Source of the DNA: DATFXM01 sp035315885
Lineage (GTDB): Bacteria > Acidobacteriota > Blastocatellia > UBA7656
DNA: 53,004 nt
NCBI GenBank assembly: GCA_035315885.1
Contig: DATFXM010000051.1
Location: forward strand, 1 to 53,004
Reading direction: 5' to 3'
Under the pieces are notes generated by a model. The model did no database searches, had not been told where the DNA came from, and worked only from the letters and a program-made list of their open reading frames with translations. This document shows positions 25,570 through 34,850 of the stretch, piece by piece. Numbering within the stretch: the stretch's first letter is position 1; each line of letters begins with the position of its first letter. The position numbers and the translations under genes are program-made.

Positions 25570-26262
25570 ATGCCCAGAGCCAAGAACGCAAAACGAAAAC
25601 CGCAAGCGGCCAAACCGAGAGTGACAATCAAGTTCGCCCAGACGCTTGATGGGAGAATTGCAACCTCAACCGGAGACTCCAGATGGATCAGCTCCCCGCA
25701 GTCTCTGAAGTTTGCGCACAAGCTGAGAGCGGAGCACGATGCGGTCCTCGTAGGAATCGGAACAGTGTTGGCCGATGATCCTCAGCTCAACGTACGTTTG
25801 GTAAAGGGCCGCGACCCGGTGCGAGTTGTGGTCGACAGTCGATTGCGAATCCCTGTCAGATCGAGGTTGCTTTCGAACAGCCGCCCGGGTCAAACGATCA
25901 TCGCCACCACCATCAACTCCTCGGCGGGCAAAGCCAGGCAGCTCGAGAGCCTTGGCGCGGAAGTGTTGAGACTGCCTGCAGGAACTCAGGGCCGTGGTGT
26001 CAGCCTCCGAAGCCTTCTTCGAGAACTCGCAAAGCGCGACATAAGATCGGTACTCGCGGAAGGCGGTCAGCAAGTAGTTACGTCGCTTATTAGAGAGGGA
26101 CTCGCGGAGGACTTTGTCGTGGTGCTGGCGCCGAAGCTGTTGGGTCGGGGCAAAGAGTCGATTGGAGACCTTGGAATCAAGGCGGTCAGTAACGCGATAC
26201 CCGTCAAGTCGTTCAACGTCAGGCGGCTCGGCCCAGACTTGGTACTGAAGGGGAAGTTCTGA
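25570..26262 (+). CDS. RibD C-terminal-type pyrimidine reductase (stand-alone)
   Basis: 230 residues forming only the dihydrofolate-reductase-like RibD_C domain: FAQTLDGRIA near 20, AVLVGIGTVLADDPQL near 60, PVRVVVDSRLRIP near 90 and LAEGGQQV near 165. Members reduce 5-amino-6-ribosylamino-uracil phosphate with NADPH in riboflavin synthesis. The deaminase domain normally fused in RibD is absent, so this may be a monofunctional reductase or a paralogue with another substrate. A Lys/Arg-rich N-terminus precedes the domain. The stop TGA and preceding TTC codon are part of the following GAGTTCT array. Confidence 0.85.
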   Translation: MPRAKNAKRKPQAAKPRVTIKFAQTLDGRIATSTGDSRWISSPQSLKFAHKLRAEHDAVLVGIGTVLADDPQLNVRLVKGRDPVRVVVDSRLRIPVRSRLLSNSRPGQTIIATTINSSAGKARQLESLGAEVLRLPAGTQGRGVSLRSLLRELAKRDIRSVLAEGGQQVVTSLIREGLAEDFVVVLAPKLLGRGKESIGDLGIKAVSNAIPVKSFNVRRLGPDLVLKGKF

Positions 26263-26317
26263 GTTCTGAGTTCTGAGTGCCAACCCAGAAGGGTTGCGTC
26301 ATCATCAGCACTCAGCC
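26256..26317. repeat. Miniature inverted heptamer element
   Basis: Three GAGTTCT/GAGTGCC units, one CAACCC-AGAA-GGGTTG hairpin and a short right arm CATCAGCACTCAG: the full architecture of the large elements reduced to about 62 bp. It supplies the stop codon of the RibD-type gene. Confidence 0.85.
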
Positions 26318-26354
26318 CTTGAATATCCGTGATTGCGCCGATAAGTTTGTTCGC

Positions 26355-27293
26355 ATGGATCAAGCCCGAATCACACCAATCCCTCTGGTCGACGTAGTTC
26401 GCCCTACAACTTTTATCGAGGCTCGACGCTTGTCGCTGGAGCTCGGCGCTGAAGTCGTTCTCGCGAGTGAGACGTTTCAGCATACCGGCAGCTTCAAATT
26501 CCGCGCCGCATACAACGTAGCGTCTAACGTTCCCCAAAAGTCGATTATCACTGCTTCGTCCGGAAACTTTGGGCAGGCCATGGCTTGTGCCTGTTCGATG
26601 TTGGGCAAGACCATCACCGTCGTGATGCCTGCTACTTCTGCCAAAGTTAAGATCGATGCCGTCCGCGAATACGGGGGTGTAGTCGACTTGATCGATACAA
26701 GCAGGATCAGCAGAGCTGAACGCGTAGCGGAACTCGCCCACGCTCATCCCGAAGCGTACATCGCCAGCGCATATGACGATCCATTGGTGATCGAGGGCAA
26801 CGCGAGCCTTGGACGCGAGCTGGTGAATTCCGGGCGGCGTTTCGAAACGGTGGTCGCGCCGGTCGGGGGAGGTGGTCTGACTTCGGGGATAGTCACCGCG
26901 GTGCGGGCGGCCGGCGCTCAAGTGAAGGTCGTCGGCGCCGAGCCCGCCCTGGCCAACGATGCGGCCCGCTCACTTCGTTCAGGGCATATCGTGATCAACG
27001 AGTCCGAGCCGCAGACGATCGCGGACGGCACAAGGACCGTTAGCCTTGGCCGTCACAACTGGGAGATCCTCCGTGAAGGCCTGGATACCATTGTCGAAAT
27101 CCCGGAGGACGCTATTAAGGAGGCCGTCAGGTTGTTGTTCCGGCTGGCGAACTTGAAAGCCGAGCCTACTGGTGCATTGTCGGTAGCCGCGCTGCTGGCC
27201 GCTCCCGAGCGATTCCGAGGCGTCAAGGTTTGTTGTGTGATCAGCGGCGGAAACGTCGATCCCGACGTCTATCTCAGAATAATGGCTGAATAG
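26355..27293 (+). CDS. PLP-dependent threonine/serine dehydratase-family lyase
   Basis: 312 residues from the ATG at 26355. The frame extends upstream to 26277 but through repeat sequence, so that part is excluded. Fold-type II PLP motifs are seen: HTGSFKFRAA carries the Schiff-base Lys, SSGNFGQA binds the PLP phosphate region, and GGGGLTSG is the glycine loop. The family deaminates threonine or serine or racemises serine. The absence of a C-terminal ACT domain argues against biosynthetic IlvA; catabolic dehydratase or serine racemase is possible. Its stop is 3 bp from that of the convergent gene at 27297. Confidence 0.88.
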   Translation: MDQARITPIPLVDVVRPTTFIEARRLSLELGAEVVLASETFQHTGSFKFRAAYNVASNVPQKSIITASSGNFGQAMACACSMLGKTITVVMPATSAKVKIDAVREYGGVVDLIDTSRISRAERVAELAHAHPEAYIASAYDDPLVIEGNASLGRELVNSGRRFETVVAPVGGGGLTSGIVTAVRAAGAQVKVVGAEPALANDAARSLRSGHIVINESEPQTIADGTRTVSLGRHNWEILREGLDTIVEIPEDAIKEAVRLLFRLANLKAEPTGALSVAALLAAPERFRGVKVCCVISGGNVDPDVYLRIMAE

Positions 27294-27296
27294 GTA

Positions 27297-27527
27297 TTAA
27301 CGCGGAGCGCTGTCAATACACTGGCGTAGCTCGCGTTTAGCTTGCTCGATTCGGGCTTCGCGTTCGCGATGCGGGAGGTACTTGGACCCTCTTACGGTGT
27401 CCTTGTATCGCTTCTTGCAGATTTTCACCGCGTTGTGATGTTGGCTGTGCTCGGCACTCGCGAGTTGCGGAATGAAAAGGCCGGACAACAGAACTAATAG
27501 AAGGACTCGCCCAGTCACTAGTTTCAT
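27297..27527 (-). CDS. Small secreted protein
   Basis: 76 residues with strong GGGAGG ribosome site. Signal peptide at 1-25 (LLLVLLSGLFIPQLASA), then a basic mature region of about 50 residues with two cysteines that could pair and many Arg/Lys/Glu. No family recognised; the size suggests a periplasmic or cell-surface protein. Confidence 0.7.
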   Translation of the reverse strand: MKLVTGRVLLLVLLSGLFIPQLASAEHSQHHNAVKICKKRYKDTVRGSKYLPHREREARIEQAKRELRQCIDSAPR

Positions 27528-27610
27528 TTAGCCTCCCTTTTGACGCGCCGCTTGTGAGTCTGGACGGGACTGTCACAAGGCCGGCAGGCGTGCAACGAGC
27601 TTACAAAGTC

Positions 27611-27644
27611 AAAAGGTCCGTCGGCAAGCTCCGTCGGACCTTTT
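27611..27644 (-). terminator. Rho-independent-like terminator
   Basis: AAAAGGTCCG pairs perfectly with CGGACCTTTT; the stem continues with three more pairs after one mismatch, around a CAAGCT loop. The minus-strand 3' side ends CCTTTTGACTTTG, so it most likely ends the transcript of the gene at 27678. The A/T flanks make it partly bidirectional. Confidence 0.75.
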
Positions 27645-27677
27645 GGGTTTGAGCTGATACAGGTGATGCAGGGGCGT

Positions 27678-28052
27678 TCAGAAAATCCTTCGCTTTTCGG
27701 TGCGGTTCTTATAGAGCCAGATGCCGGTGGCGGTGCCGCCTCCGATCAACGCTCCCACAATCGCGCCTTTCTTCCCCTTAATTACACCGCCGGTTAAAGC
27801 GCCAGCACCGGCGCCGATACCAATAACAGTGGCGGCGCCGCCGGGACCGGGCATCCAACTGTGTTTGTATTCATAGTTGAGAATACCTGGGCCATCGAGC
27901 AGCGAGATCCGGCTACTGCCGATTCTTACGCCATTCTTGTCCCGCCGGACGAGGCCTCCATACTCGTCTCTGCCGTTTTGAGCGAGCGCGGTTCCAGGAA
28001 TCGCCAGCCCAACCAGGAAGAGTACGAGCAGAAGACTAGCTAGCTTTTTCAT
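27678..28052 (-). CDS. Secreted glycine-zipper protein
   Basis: 124 residues from the ATG at 28052, with GGAGG upstream; the longer frame to 28277 starts inside a heptamer array and is rejected. Signal peptide at 1-24 (ending GTALAQ). The C-terminal half has GIGAGAGALTGG and KGAIVGALIGGGTATG, GxxxG zippers typical of small outer-membrane or envelope proteins. Function unknown. A terminator follows at 27611-27644. Confidence 0.8.
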   Translation of the reverse strand: MKKLASLLLVLFLVGLAIPGTALAQNGRDEYGGLVRRDKNGVRIGSSRISLLDGPGILNYEYKHSWMPGPGGAATVIGIGAGAGALTGGVIKGKKGAIVGALIGGGTATGIWLYKNRTEKRRIF

Positions 28053-28162
28053 TCCCTGTTGCCTCCGGAGTTCTCTGATTTGGTTCGTTAGGTGAGCCGA
28101 GTGAGCGGCTGCGAAGGGGGGATGTTCGACCGCCTCTGCGCGTTGCCCGCAGTTGAGATAAA

Positions 28163-28250
28163 TTGAGTTCTCAGATCTTAGATTTGAAATTTGAAATTTG
28201 AAATGATTTGAAATCTGAAATTTGAAATCTGAGATCTGAGATCTGATTTT
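28163..28250. repeat. Heptamer array of the TTTGAAA / TCTGAGA family
   Basis: A run with a 7-bp period in which TTTGAAA, TCTGAAA and TCTGAGA units alternate. Unlike the other elements I see no inverted partner arm, though AGATCT palindromes occur at both ends. It lies between the glycine-zipper gene and ggt. Confidence 0.85.
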
Positions 28251-28353
28251 CCGAACCCCCTGCTCAAAACTCACCACTGCCCCTGCCTTCCGTTGACAAC
28301 CCAGCCGCCAAGCCTGAAACTTCCCTCAACCAAACTCTATCAGCGAGGTACTT

Positions 28354-30228
28354 ATGCGATTGGTGCCGGCCGTGTGCGCGATCCTGCTCACCGCAATTCT
28401 GTTTTCTTCCTTTGTGGTTTCTCCGCGCGCGGAGACCTTCCGGCCCGTGGTGCGCGGAAAACGGGGAGCAGTCGCCGCCGGTTCCCCCCTGTCGGCGGAA
28501 GCCGGGTTGCGGCTGATGCAGCAGGGTGGCAACGCTGTAGACGCAGGCTGCGCGGCTGTGCTCGCGGCTTCGGTGATCGAGTTCTCTCACTTCTCGTTTG
28601 GCGGCGAAGTCCCCATCATTATCAAGACTCGTGCGGGAGTGACCGTCATTAACGGCCAAGGCATCGCCCCGAAGCTGGCAACACCCGAGTTCTTTCGTAA
28701 TCGGGCAAAGTCCGGTGCGGTTGAAACCGGTCCAGTCTATTCCGGCTCCCCGGAATACGTGTCGATCTCCGAGGGCGGCTCCAGACCCGGCCTGATACCG
28801 TCTTCGGGGATCCTGCCCGCCACTGTGCCGGCGGTCCTCGATGCGGTGGTAACGGCACTCGACCAGTTCGGTACAAAGTCTCTGGCCGAGGTAATGGCGC
28901 CGGCCATCGAACTCGCCGACGGGTTTCCGATCGATGAGATTCGGGTGAGCTACATCGAGCGAACGAGAAAGATCTTCGAGCGATGGCCCTCGAGCGCAAA
29001 ACTGTTCTTACCCGGAGGGCGCGTGCCGAAACCCGGCGACATCTTTGTTCAACCCGATCTCGCGCGCACCCTCCGATCAATCGTCGACGCCGAAAAAAGA
29101 GTAGCGTCGAAAGGTCGGCATGCAGCTCTCACGGCAGCGCGAGATTATTTCTACAAGGGCGATGTTGCCCGGAGAATATCCGCGTTCGAGGAAGCGAACG
29201 GCGGTTTGCTGAGGGCGGGCGACCTCGCGGCGTTTCACGCTAAAGCTGAACAGCCGCAGAAGACGACTTATCGAGGTTACGAAATCTACAAGACGGGCTT
29301 CTGGGCACAGGGTCCGGTCATGCTGGAGATGCTGAATTTGCTCGAGGGTTATGACCTCAAGTCAATGAAGCACAATTCGGCCGATTACATCCACACCCTG
29401 GTCGAGACAATGAAGCTGGCATTCGCCGACCGCGACAAGTTCTACGGAGATCCCGACTTCGCAAAGGTGCCGCAAGCCGCGTTGCTTGCGAAAGATTATG
29501 CTGCTGTCAGAAGGCCGCTCATCGACGCGCTTCACGCGTCGATGGAACAAAGGCCGGGTGATCCCGTTGGTAAGAAGCCGCTGTTCAACGGCGTGACTCC
29601 CCCGGCATTAACCGGCAAGTCGACGGTACCCGAGGCCGAGCGGGCCAACGATACGACTTGCGTGAATGCGGTGGACAAAGATGGAGTCATGTTCAGCGCT
29701 ACGCCGTCCGGTGCGTGGTTGCCCGCAGTGGTAGCTGGCGACACCGGCGTACTGATGGGCCAACGCATGCAGTCTTTTCTCCTCGAACCCGGGCATCCGA
29801 ATGTACTCGAGCCCGGAAAGCGGCCGCGCGTAACATTGACCCCAACACTGGTTCTCAAGGATGGTCAGCCGCTTCTTGTATTGTCCACGCCTGGCGGAGA
29901 CAACCAGGACCAAACGCTGTTGCAAGTGCTGCTGAACATCCTGGAGTTCGACATGAACGTACAGGAGGCGGTTGAAGCGCCGCGATTTCAGACTCTGCAC
30001 CTGGTAAGCTCGTTTGACGATCATCGATTCAACGCGGGTGTGTTGAACCTCGAGGAGCGGCTCGGCTCTGATGTGACCAGAGTTCTTTCATCACGAGGTC
30101 ATAAGGTCGAAATGCAGTCCGCGTGGGGCAATCCTTCGGCGCCTACGGTCATAAGGTACAATCGTGATTCCGGCGTCATCGAAGCGGGCGCTGATCCGAG
30201 ACGCGGTCGTTACGCTGTTGCGTGGTGA
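28354..30228 (+). CDS. ggt: Gamma-glutamyltransferase (periplasmic)
   Basis: 624 residues with signal peptide (1-26) and a GAGG ribosome site. The large-subunit start (GAVAAGSPLSAEAGLRLMQQGGNAVDA) and the autoprocessing site NDTTC are present; T434 is the expected N-terminal nucleophile of the small subunit. The PLSS-like substrate loop is replaced by TPSGAW, and STPGGDNQDQ corresponds to the gly-gly oxyanion region. The enzyme cleaves or transfers gamma-glutamyl groups from glutathione and related compounds. The unusual loop sequences suggest a divergent member of the GGT/acylase superfamily, so the substrate may differ. Confidence 0.88.
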   Translation: MRLVPAVCAILLTAILFSSFVVSPRAETFRPVVRGKRGAVAAGSPLSAEAGLRLMQQGGNAVDAGCAAVLAASVIEFSHFSFGGEVPIIIKTRAGVTVINGQGIAPKLATPEFFRNRAKSGAVETGPVYSGSPEYVSISEGGSRPGLIPSSGILPATVPAVLDAVVTALDQFGTKSLAEVMAPAIELADGFPIDEIRVSYIERTRKIFERWPSSAKLFLPGGRVPKPGDIFVQPDLARTLRSIVDAEKRVASKGRHAALTAARDYFYKGDVARRISAFEEANGGLLRAGDLAAFHAKAEQPQKTTYRGYEIYKTGFWAQGPVMLEMLNLLEGYDLKSMKHNSADYIHTLVETMKLAFADRDKFYGDPDFAKVPQAALLAKDYAAVRRPLIDALHASMEQRPGDPVGKKPLFNGVTPPALTGKSTVPEAERANDTTCVNAVDKDGVMFSATPSGAWLPAVVAGDTGVLMGQRMQSFLLEPGHPNVLEPGKRPRVTLTPTLVLKDGQPLLVLSTPGGDNQDQTLLQVLLNILEFDMNVQEAVEAPRFQTLHLVSSFDDHRFNAGVLNLEERLGSDVTRVLSSRGHKVEMQSAWGNPSAPTVIRYNRDSGVIEAGADPRRGRYAVAW

Positions 30229-30356
30229 AGATTGATGTGGCAGACAGCGGTGAGTTGTTTTGTGCGTGAGCCGAAGATTGAAGTGACACGATTCTGGCAT
30301 AGGAGTCGGAACTCCAGAGCCTTTGCGATAAGACCGGCGACGCTGTCAGCTAGCGT

Positions 30357-32420
30357 ATGAGTCCCCTCGAAATTATCAAGCTCGTCGGGTTTGCGACGGG
30401 TGCCGCCCTTCATTTCTATATCACCTGGCTGATCTGGGCCAGGCGTCTGGCCGGACAAAACACTACGCAGCCCGAGCGGCTCATCAACATACTGAACCTG
30501 TGTTTGGGAGTCTGGTTTCTTGGAAACCTCTTGATCAGTCTTCAGGAATTGTTGCTTGGCCGCTACCGCGTTACTCCGTTGTTGAGGGTCTGGAACGTTT
30601 TTGCAATGACCGGAGTAGCGCTTTTGCCAGCCGCGCTGCTGCACGCACATCTTGGGGTCTGGGCTTCGATTGACAACTACAAACGGTGGTCGCGAGTCCA
30701 GGTCGCTCGCTTCGCCTGGCTCTTCTACTTGCCGATGATCTTCCTGCCGTACGCGATCTACAGAATTGTGTCGGGCGACTACCGGTCTTTTCTGTTGAAG
30801 CTAAGGGTGCTGCTTGTTCCTTATTCGATCTGGTACGGGCTGATGATGTGTTGTTCGGCGTACATCGATTTGAGGATACGCGATCGGTTGGACGCGCGGG
30901 CGACACGTGAAAGGATGTTCTTTAATCGGCTCGCAGTGCTGCTGGTGCTCAATGGGATATTCGAGTTTGTGATCGTGGCCATTCTGGGCGCCGGACCAGA
31001 CCAGCCTGGATGGATAGCGTTTGTGCTGTCGTCGCTGTTCCCGATCTTTTTTGTTGTTTATCACGTGTACCGCTACAAGTTCGTGGACGTTGCAGTCAAG
31101 GAGAGTCTGGCCTACGCCGTATTCGCTTTATTGTTCATCGCGGTCTACACGTACGGTGTCAGGCGTTTCGATCAGTTTCTTGTTGACAGATTTGAGATCC
31201 GCCCCGGAGTCGTTGAAGTCATGCTCATTCTCGGCATGGTTGCGCTTGCAAGTCCTCTTGTTCGCGCGATCGATCGAGCAGTTCACCGACTCTTTACCCG
31301 AGAAATAGGTTTGTACAGAGACGTTGTGCGGCAAGTGTCCTCCGGAGCAGTGGGGTTTGGTGAGCTGACTTCCCTGATTCGTTACACCGAAGATGTCATC
31401 CGCCGCGGGCTCGATGTCCGCGAGGTACGCATCACGCCTTATGATGTCCGGCAGTCAAATGGTCAGGTACAGCGGCTTGCGGACAAACTGCGGGAGTGGC
31501 AGGCGGATGTGATCGAGAACGATGAGGCCCTGGCGCCTTTTGGGGCGAGCATAGCCTATGCGTTGAAGCGCGAAGGAAAGCTGATCGGATTGATGATCGT
31601 GAGCGCTGAGCCGCACTCTTTGACATCCGAAAAGCGCGCTGTATTGGATGTACTTGCGGGACAAGTCGCAACGGAGGTTGAGAGATGCTGTCTGATCGAA
31701 GAAAAAATCAGACTTGAACGCGAGCTCGCCAGCCGCGAGCGACTTGCGACACTTGGTCAAATGGCTGCGCAGGTAGCGCACGAAGTAAAGAACCCTCTGT
31801 CCTCCATCAAATCAATTGTTCAGGTCATGCGCGAGGAGAATGCCGGCAGCGAGTACGAACGCGACCTGAAGTTGATCGTCAACGAAGTAGACCGGCTGAA
31901 CACTACCGTTTCTCAGTTGCTCGCATTTTCGCGCCCAAGCCGTGCTGAGTCGCGGCGAGTCAGTCTCGACGAGCTGCTCGAGTCAACGGTTGCGTTCGCG
32001 GCCGCAGAGTCTGCCGAGCGCGGGGTCAGTATCGCAGTCAGTCCGGACGGGGAATTGCAGCTATCGGGAACACAGGCTGGAGCTTTGCGTGAGGCTCTCA
32101 GCAATCTGGTGTTGAACGCGGTGCAGGCGTGTGACCGTGGCGGCAGCGTAGAAATGCGCGCCACCGCGACCAAGTCGAGCCTGTCCGTAGAGGTGAGCGA
32201 CAATGGGCCCGGCATACCGCCAGATGCCCAACCCCGGGTGTTCGAGCCGTTCTACTCGACGAAGTCGCGAGGCACTGGTCTGGGCCTTGCGATCGTTCAG
32301 CGCAGAATTGTGGAGCTTGGAGGAGCGGTGAAGCTCGAGAGCCCCGTAGCAGAAGGCCACGGCACGAGGTTCACCGTCACTGTTCCAGTCGACGAAGCGA
32401 TGAGGGATAGGATGAGCTGA
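30357..32420 (+). CDS. Membrane sensor histidine kinase, NtrB/AtoS-like
   Basis: 687 residues. About eight hydrophobic segments in the first 320 residues form a membrane sensor, followed by a GAF-like region (about 330-450). The kinase core has the HisKA box LGQMAAQVAHEVKNPLSSI with the phosphorylated His near 473, then N box (LSNLVLNAVQA), G1 (DNGPGIP) and G2 (GTGLGLAI). The HEVKNPL form is typical of NtrB-type kinases that pair with sigma-54 activators. No response regulator is adjacent, so it is an orphan here. Stops of this gene and the convergent gene at 32435 are 14 bp apart. Confidence 0.9.
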   Translation: MSPLEIIKLVGFATGAALHFYITWLIWARRLAGQNTTQPERLINILNLCLGVWFLGNLLISLQELLLGRYRVTPLLRVWNVFAMTGVALLPAALLHAHLGVWASIDNYKRWSRVQVARFAWLFYLPMIFLPYAIYRIVSGDYRSFLLKLRVLLVPYSIWYGLMMCCSAYIDLRIRDRLDARATRERMFFNRLAVLLVLNGIFEFVIVAILGAGPDQPGWIAFVLSSLFPIFFVVYHVYRYKFVDVAVKESLAYAVFALLFIAVYTYGVRRFDQFLVDRFEIRPGVVEVMLILGMVALASPLVRAIDRAVHRLFTREIGLYRDVVRQVSSGAVGFGELTSLIRYTEDVIRRGLDVREVRITPYDVRQSNGQVQRLADKLREWQADVIENDEALAPFGASIAYALKREGKLIGLMIVSAEPHSLTSEKRAVLDVLAGQVATEVERCCLIEEKIRLERELASRERLATLGQMAAQVAHEVKNPLSSIKSIVQVMREENAGSEYERDLKLIVNEVDRLNTTVSQLLAFSRPSRAESRRVSLDELLESTVAFAAAESAERGVSIAVSPDGELQLSGTQAGALREALSNLVLNAVQACDRGGSVEMRATATKSSLSVEVSDNGPGIPPDAQPRVFEPFYSTKSRGTGLGLAIVQRRIVELGGAVKLESPVAEGHGTRFTVTVPVDEAMRDRMS

Positions 32421-32434
32421 TGAGGTGGGAGCTG

Positions 32435-33667
32435 TCAACTAACGCGGCGGCGGAAAAGACGAAGCGCTACCGCAGATAAACACCACAGTAAGCCCGACGA
32501 TGCCATGACTGCCCACCCGAATTCTTCGAGTGTCGGATAAAATCGCCCAAGCACGCCGGCCAACATCCAGGAGCTGAAGAACGAGAGCGCTGCAAGGCGC
32601 CGAGCCCAGCGGATCTGATTTGAGATTCTGATCCTTCGAAGCTCGCCTTCGAGAAAGTCATCGTCCCCCATCAGGCGCTCATAGTAACGAGCCTCTCGTC
32701 CGGCCATCCGAGCGAGCGCCAGATCGTCAGTCGCCGACGCTGCGCTGTAATAGTGCGCTACGTGTGCAAGCTTGCCGTCACGCAATGCGATCTCAGCGAG
32801 ACCCACATTCGCACGAAAACGCGTGGGCTCTACGTCGAGTGCGCGGCGGAAACAGTCGCTTGCTCTCTTGTAGTCCAGGCGCTCAAAAAACGCTTCACCG
32901 ATCCGCTCGAGTAAATCCGGTTCCGAACCTGCGAGCCGGGATGCCAGCCTCAGGCAAGCATCAGATCTCTGCCGCAGTCGAGCGTCGTCGTTTTGAGCCG
33001 AGGAATGAAAGAACCTCGACATTTCGTAAAGAAGTCGTGGGTTCCTGGGCTCTCGCTCGTAGGCGACGCGAAAATAACTCGAAGCCTGTGCGAGCTTGCC
33101 AGTCAGCCGAAGCGCGTTAGCGATACGTCTGAGTCGAGTAATCGGCATCGCCGCTATGTCGGTTTTCAAAACCGGAATTCCCTTTAGTGATTTTCCGGAA
33201 TCGAGGTACTCGACTATCTCGGCCGACCGAGGGTCCAGCTTGTCCGGGCCGATCGCTCGAAACAGTGCACGTATAAACGGCAGGTAAGTAGAGCGGTGCG
33301 ATCGAACTACGATCTCCAGACCCCCGCCGCTTATGCGCGTGTGGTAGCTCAGCTTTGCGTCTCCGGTTGCAAAGCTGAGGCTGGTGGTCTCGGTCGTGAC
33401 CGCTTCAATGTCGGATACGCGCAGCTGTCGTGGCAGCCTGAAGAGTCTCGACAATACAAACGAGAGCGGCCCCAGATGGCTGATCGCTTGACCGTCAAAC
33501 TCAATCCGGTCCAAGACCGCCGCAACCAGCACCGGGATTAGCAGACTCCAGCAGCTCAGGCCGAGCCCGGCGCGGCCATATTTCAAGAGCGCTGAACCAG
33601 CGGTCATCAAGACTGCTGCGGTAAGCCAGTAGGGGAGATAACCGGGCCTTATGCTGATTGGTTCCAT
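32435..33667 (-). CDS. Membrane protein with TPR-like repeats
   Basis: 410 residues. Two hydrophobic segments (about 11-55), a small beta-rich domain that may be PH-like (about 55-145), a TPR-like helical stretch (about 165-330, with YFRVAYEREPRNPRLLYEM and CFRRALDVEPTRFRANV), and two more membrane segments (about 355-405). No enzymatic motif. A role in protein-protein interaction at the inner membrane is the most that can be said. The start ATG has only a weak ribosome site. Confidence 0.78.
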   Translation of the reverse strand: MEPISIRPGYLPYWLTAAVLMTAGSALLKYGRAGLGLSCWSLLIPVLVAAVLDRIEFDGQAISHLGPLSFVLSRLFRLPRQLRVSDIEAVTTETTSLSFATGDAKLSYHTRISGGGLEIVVRSHRSTYLPFIRALFRAIGPDKLDPRSAEIVEYLDSGKSLKGIPVLKTDIAAMPITRLRRIANALRLTGKLAQASSYFRVAYEREPRNPRLLYEMSRFFHSSAQNDDARLRQRSDACLRLASRLAGSEPDLLERIGEAFFERLDYKRASDCFRRALDVEPTRFRANVGLAEIALRDGKLAHVAHYYSAASATDDLALARMAGREARYYERLMGDDDFLEGELRRIRISNQIRWARRLAALSFFSSWMLAGVLGRFYPTLEEFGWAVMASSGLLWCLSAVALRLFRRRVS

Positions 33668-33715
33668 TTGATCAGTTAGATTGTATGAACAGTTCTAACG
33701 TCGAGCAATAGTTTG

Positions 33716-34825
33716 TCACCAGCTCACCATCGCGGATGTGACGTTCAAGTCCCGGTCCACTCGAGCTCGCAGCGTCAAACTGAAGCGAAGATCCCGCACG
33801 GCGATCTGGTAACCCTCCGGTTCCTCGTGAACCTGCCAGTCCTGATAGCGAGCAAAGCTCAGGAACGTGCTCGCCTCCGGCGATGCACGAAGGGCACTCG
33901 GCAGTTCCGGATTCGCCGGTGGAGCGCCAGCCTCCTCCCATTCCACGCGCTTCGTCCGGAGGTTTATTTTTCCTCGAAACAAACTGTCATTCGCGGTTGC
34001 CGCAGCCTGCCATGTCGTCGGGTCTGCGGGCACCGGCCACGCAGCTATTGAAGAGATCGCCCCCTTGGCCGGCGGAGACGCCAGCGCCTGCCGTTCTGCC
34101 GAGCGATGCGCTAACCACATTGCGCCGTAGTAAAACACGAGAATCATCAGCGACCATCGAGCGGCGCTTGGTCCCGCCCGGCCCCATCCGGCGATCGCCC
34201 CCAAGAGCACTACAGCCATTCCAACAAACCAAACGATTCGTGCCGCTACCGGCACCGTCAACTGATATTGAGACGGAGCTCTCAGAGCAAGCACCATCAA
34301 TGCTCCGAGACCGGCGCCGATGGCTAGCCAAATTAGTGCACGCCACGCGCCTCGGGCCGTGAGCCATACCGCAGGAGCTCCGAGAATCAACCAGATCCAT
34401 GGGTCCACGATGAAAATGAGATCGCCGTAGAACCAACGGTCGCGAAACGGCTCGAGCAGTCGCACACCGTAGACGTTGGTGAAGTCCATCACTGCGTGAC
34501 CGAGCCCGCCAACCAACGAGAGCATGAAAATGCGCAACGCCATCACCGGCCGGCCAAACGGATCGTGGCGCAACCTGAAGAGCCGGTCCATCAGAGTGAG
34601 AGCCGCAGTGAGTCCTGCGGCGAGGACTATGAGACCGAGAAGACTGTGAGTGAACCCGCGATGGAATTCGAGATAAGCAGGCGTACCTCCGAACAACTGT
34701 GGCATGACATCGATATCGGGAAGATTCGATGATAAGACCAGCGCGGTGGTCGCGAGCGGGGTTGTTTTTTCGAGGCCGGTCTTTGCCAGCGACAGGCCTA
34801 GCAGCGTATGCGCCAGGTTGTCCAT
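33716..34825 (-). CDS. YdjM-like inner-membrane metal-dependent hydrolase family protein
   Basis: 369 residues. The N-terminus has MDNLAHTLLG, SSNLPDIDVM and FHRGFTHS, the His/Asp pattern of the DUF457/YdjM family often annotated as membrane-bound metal-dependent hydrolase. About five membrane helices follow (60-240), with a 130-residue soluble C-terminal domain. The biochemical activity of the family is poorly established. It lies 25 nt after the TPR protein at 34851 and is probably in one transcript with it. Confidence 0.83.
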   Translation of the reverse strand: MDNLAHTLLGLSLAKTGLEKTTPLATTALVLSSNLPDIDVMPQLFGGTPAYLEFHRGFTHSLLGLIVLAAGLTAALTLMDRLFRLRHDPFGRPVMALRIFMLSLVGGLGHAVMDFTNVYGVRLLEPFRDRWFYGDLIFIVDPWIWLILGAPAVWLTARGAWRALIWLAIGAGLGALMVLALRAPSQYQLTVPVAARIVWFVGMAVVLLGAIAGWGRAGPSAARWSLMILVFYYGAMWLAHRSAERQALASPPAKGAISSIAAWPVPADPTTWQAAATANDSLFRGKINLRTKRVEWEEAGAPPANPELPSALRASPEASTFLSFARYQDWQVHEEPEGYQIAVRDLRFSLTLRARVDRDLNVTSAMVSW

Positions 34826-34850
34826 CTTTCAATTTCTGCCTGGGTGGCGA

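Noticed and set aside
26067..26921. 284-codon minus-strand ORF
   Set aside because: Antisense to the RibD-type and PLP lyase genes and spanning the repeat between them.
33987..34832. 281-codon minus-strand ORF
   Set aside because: Shadow of the YdjM-like gene; Arg/His/Ser-rich without domain.
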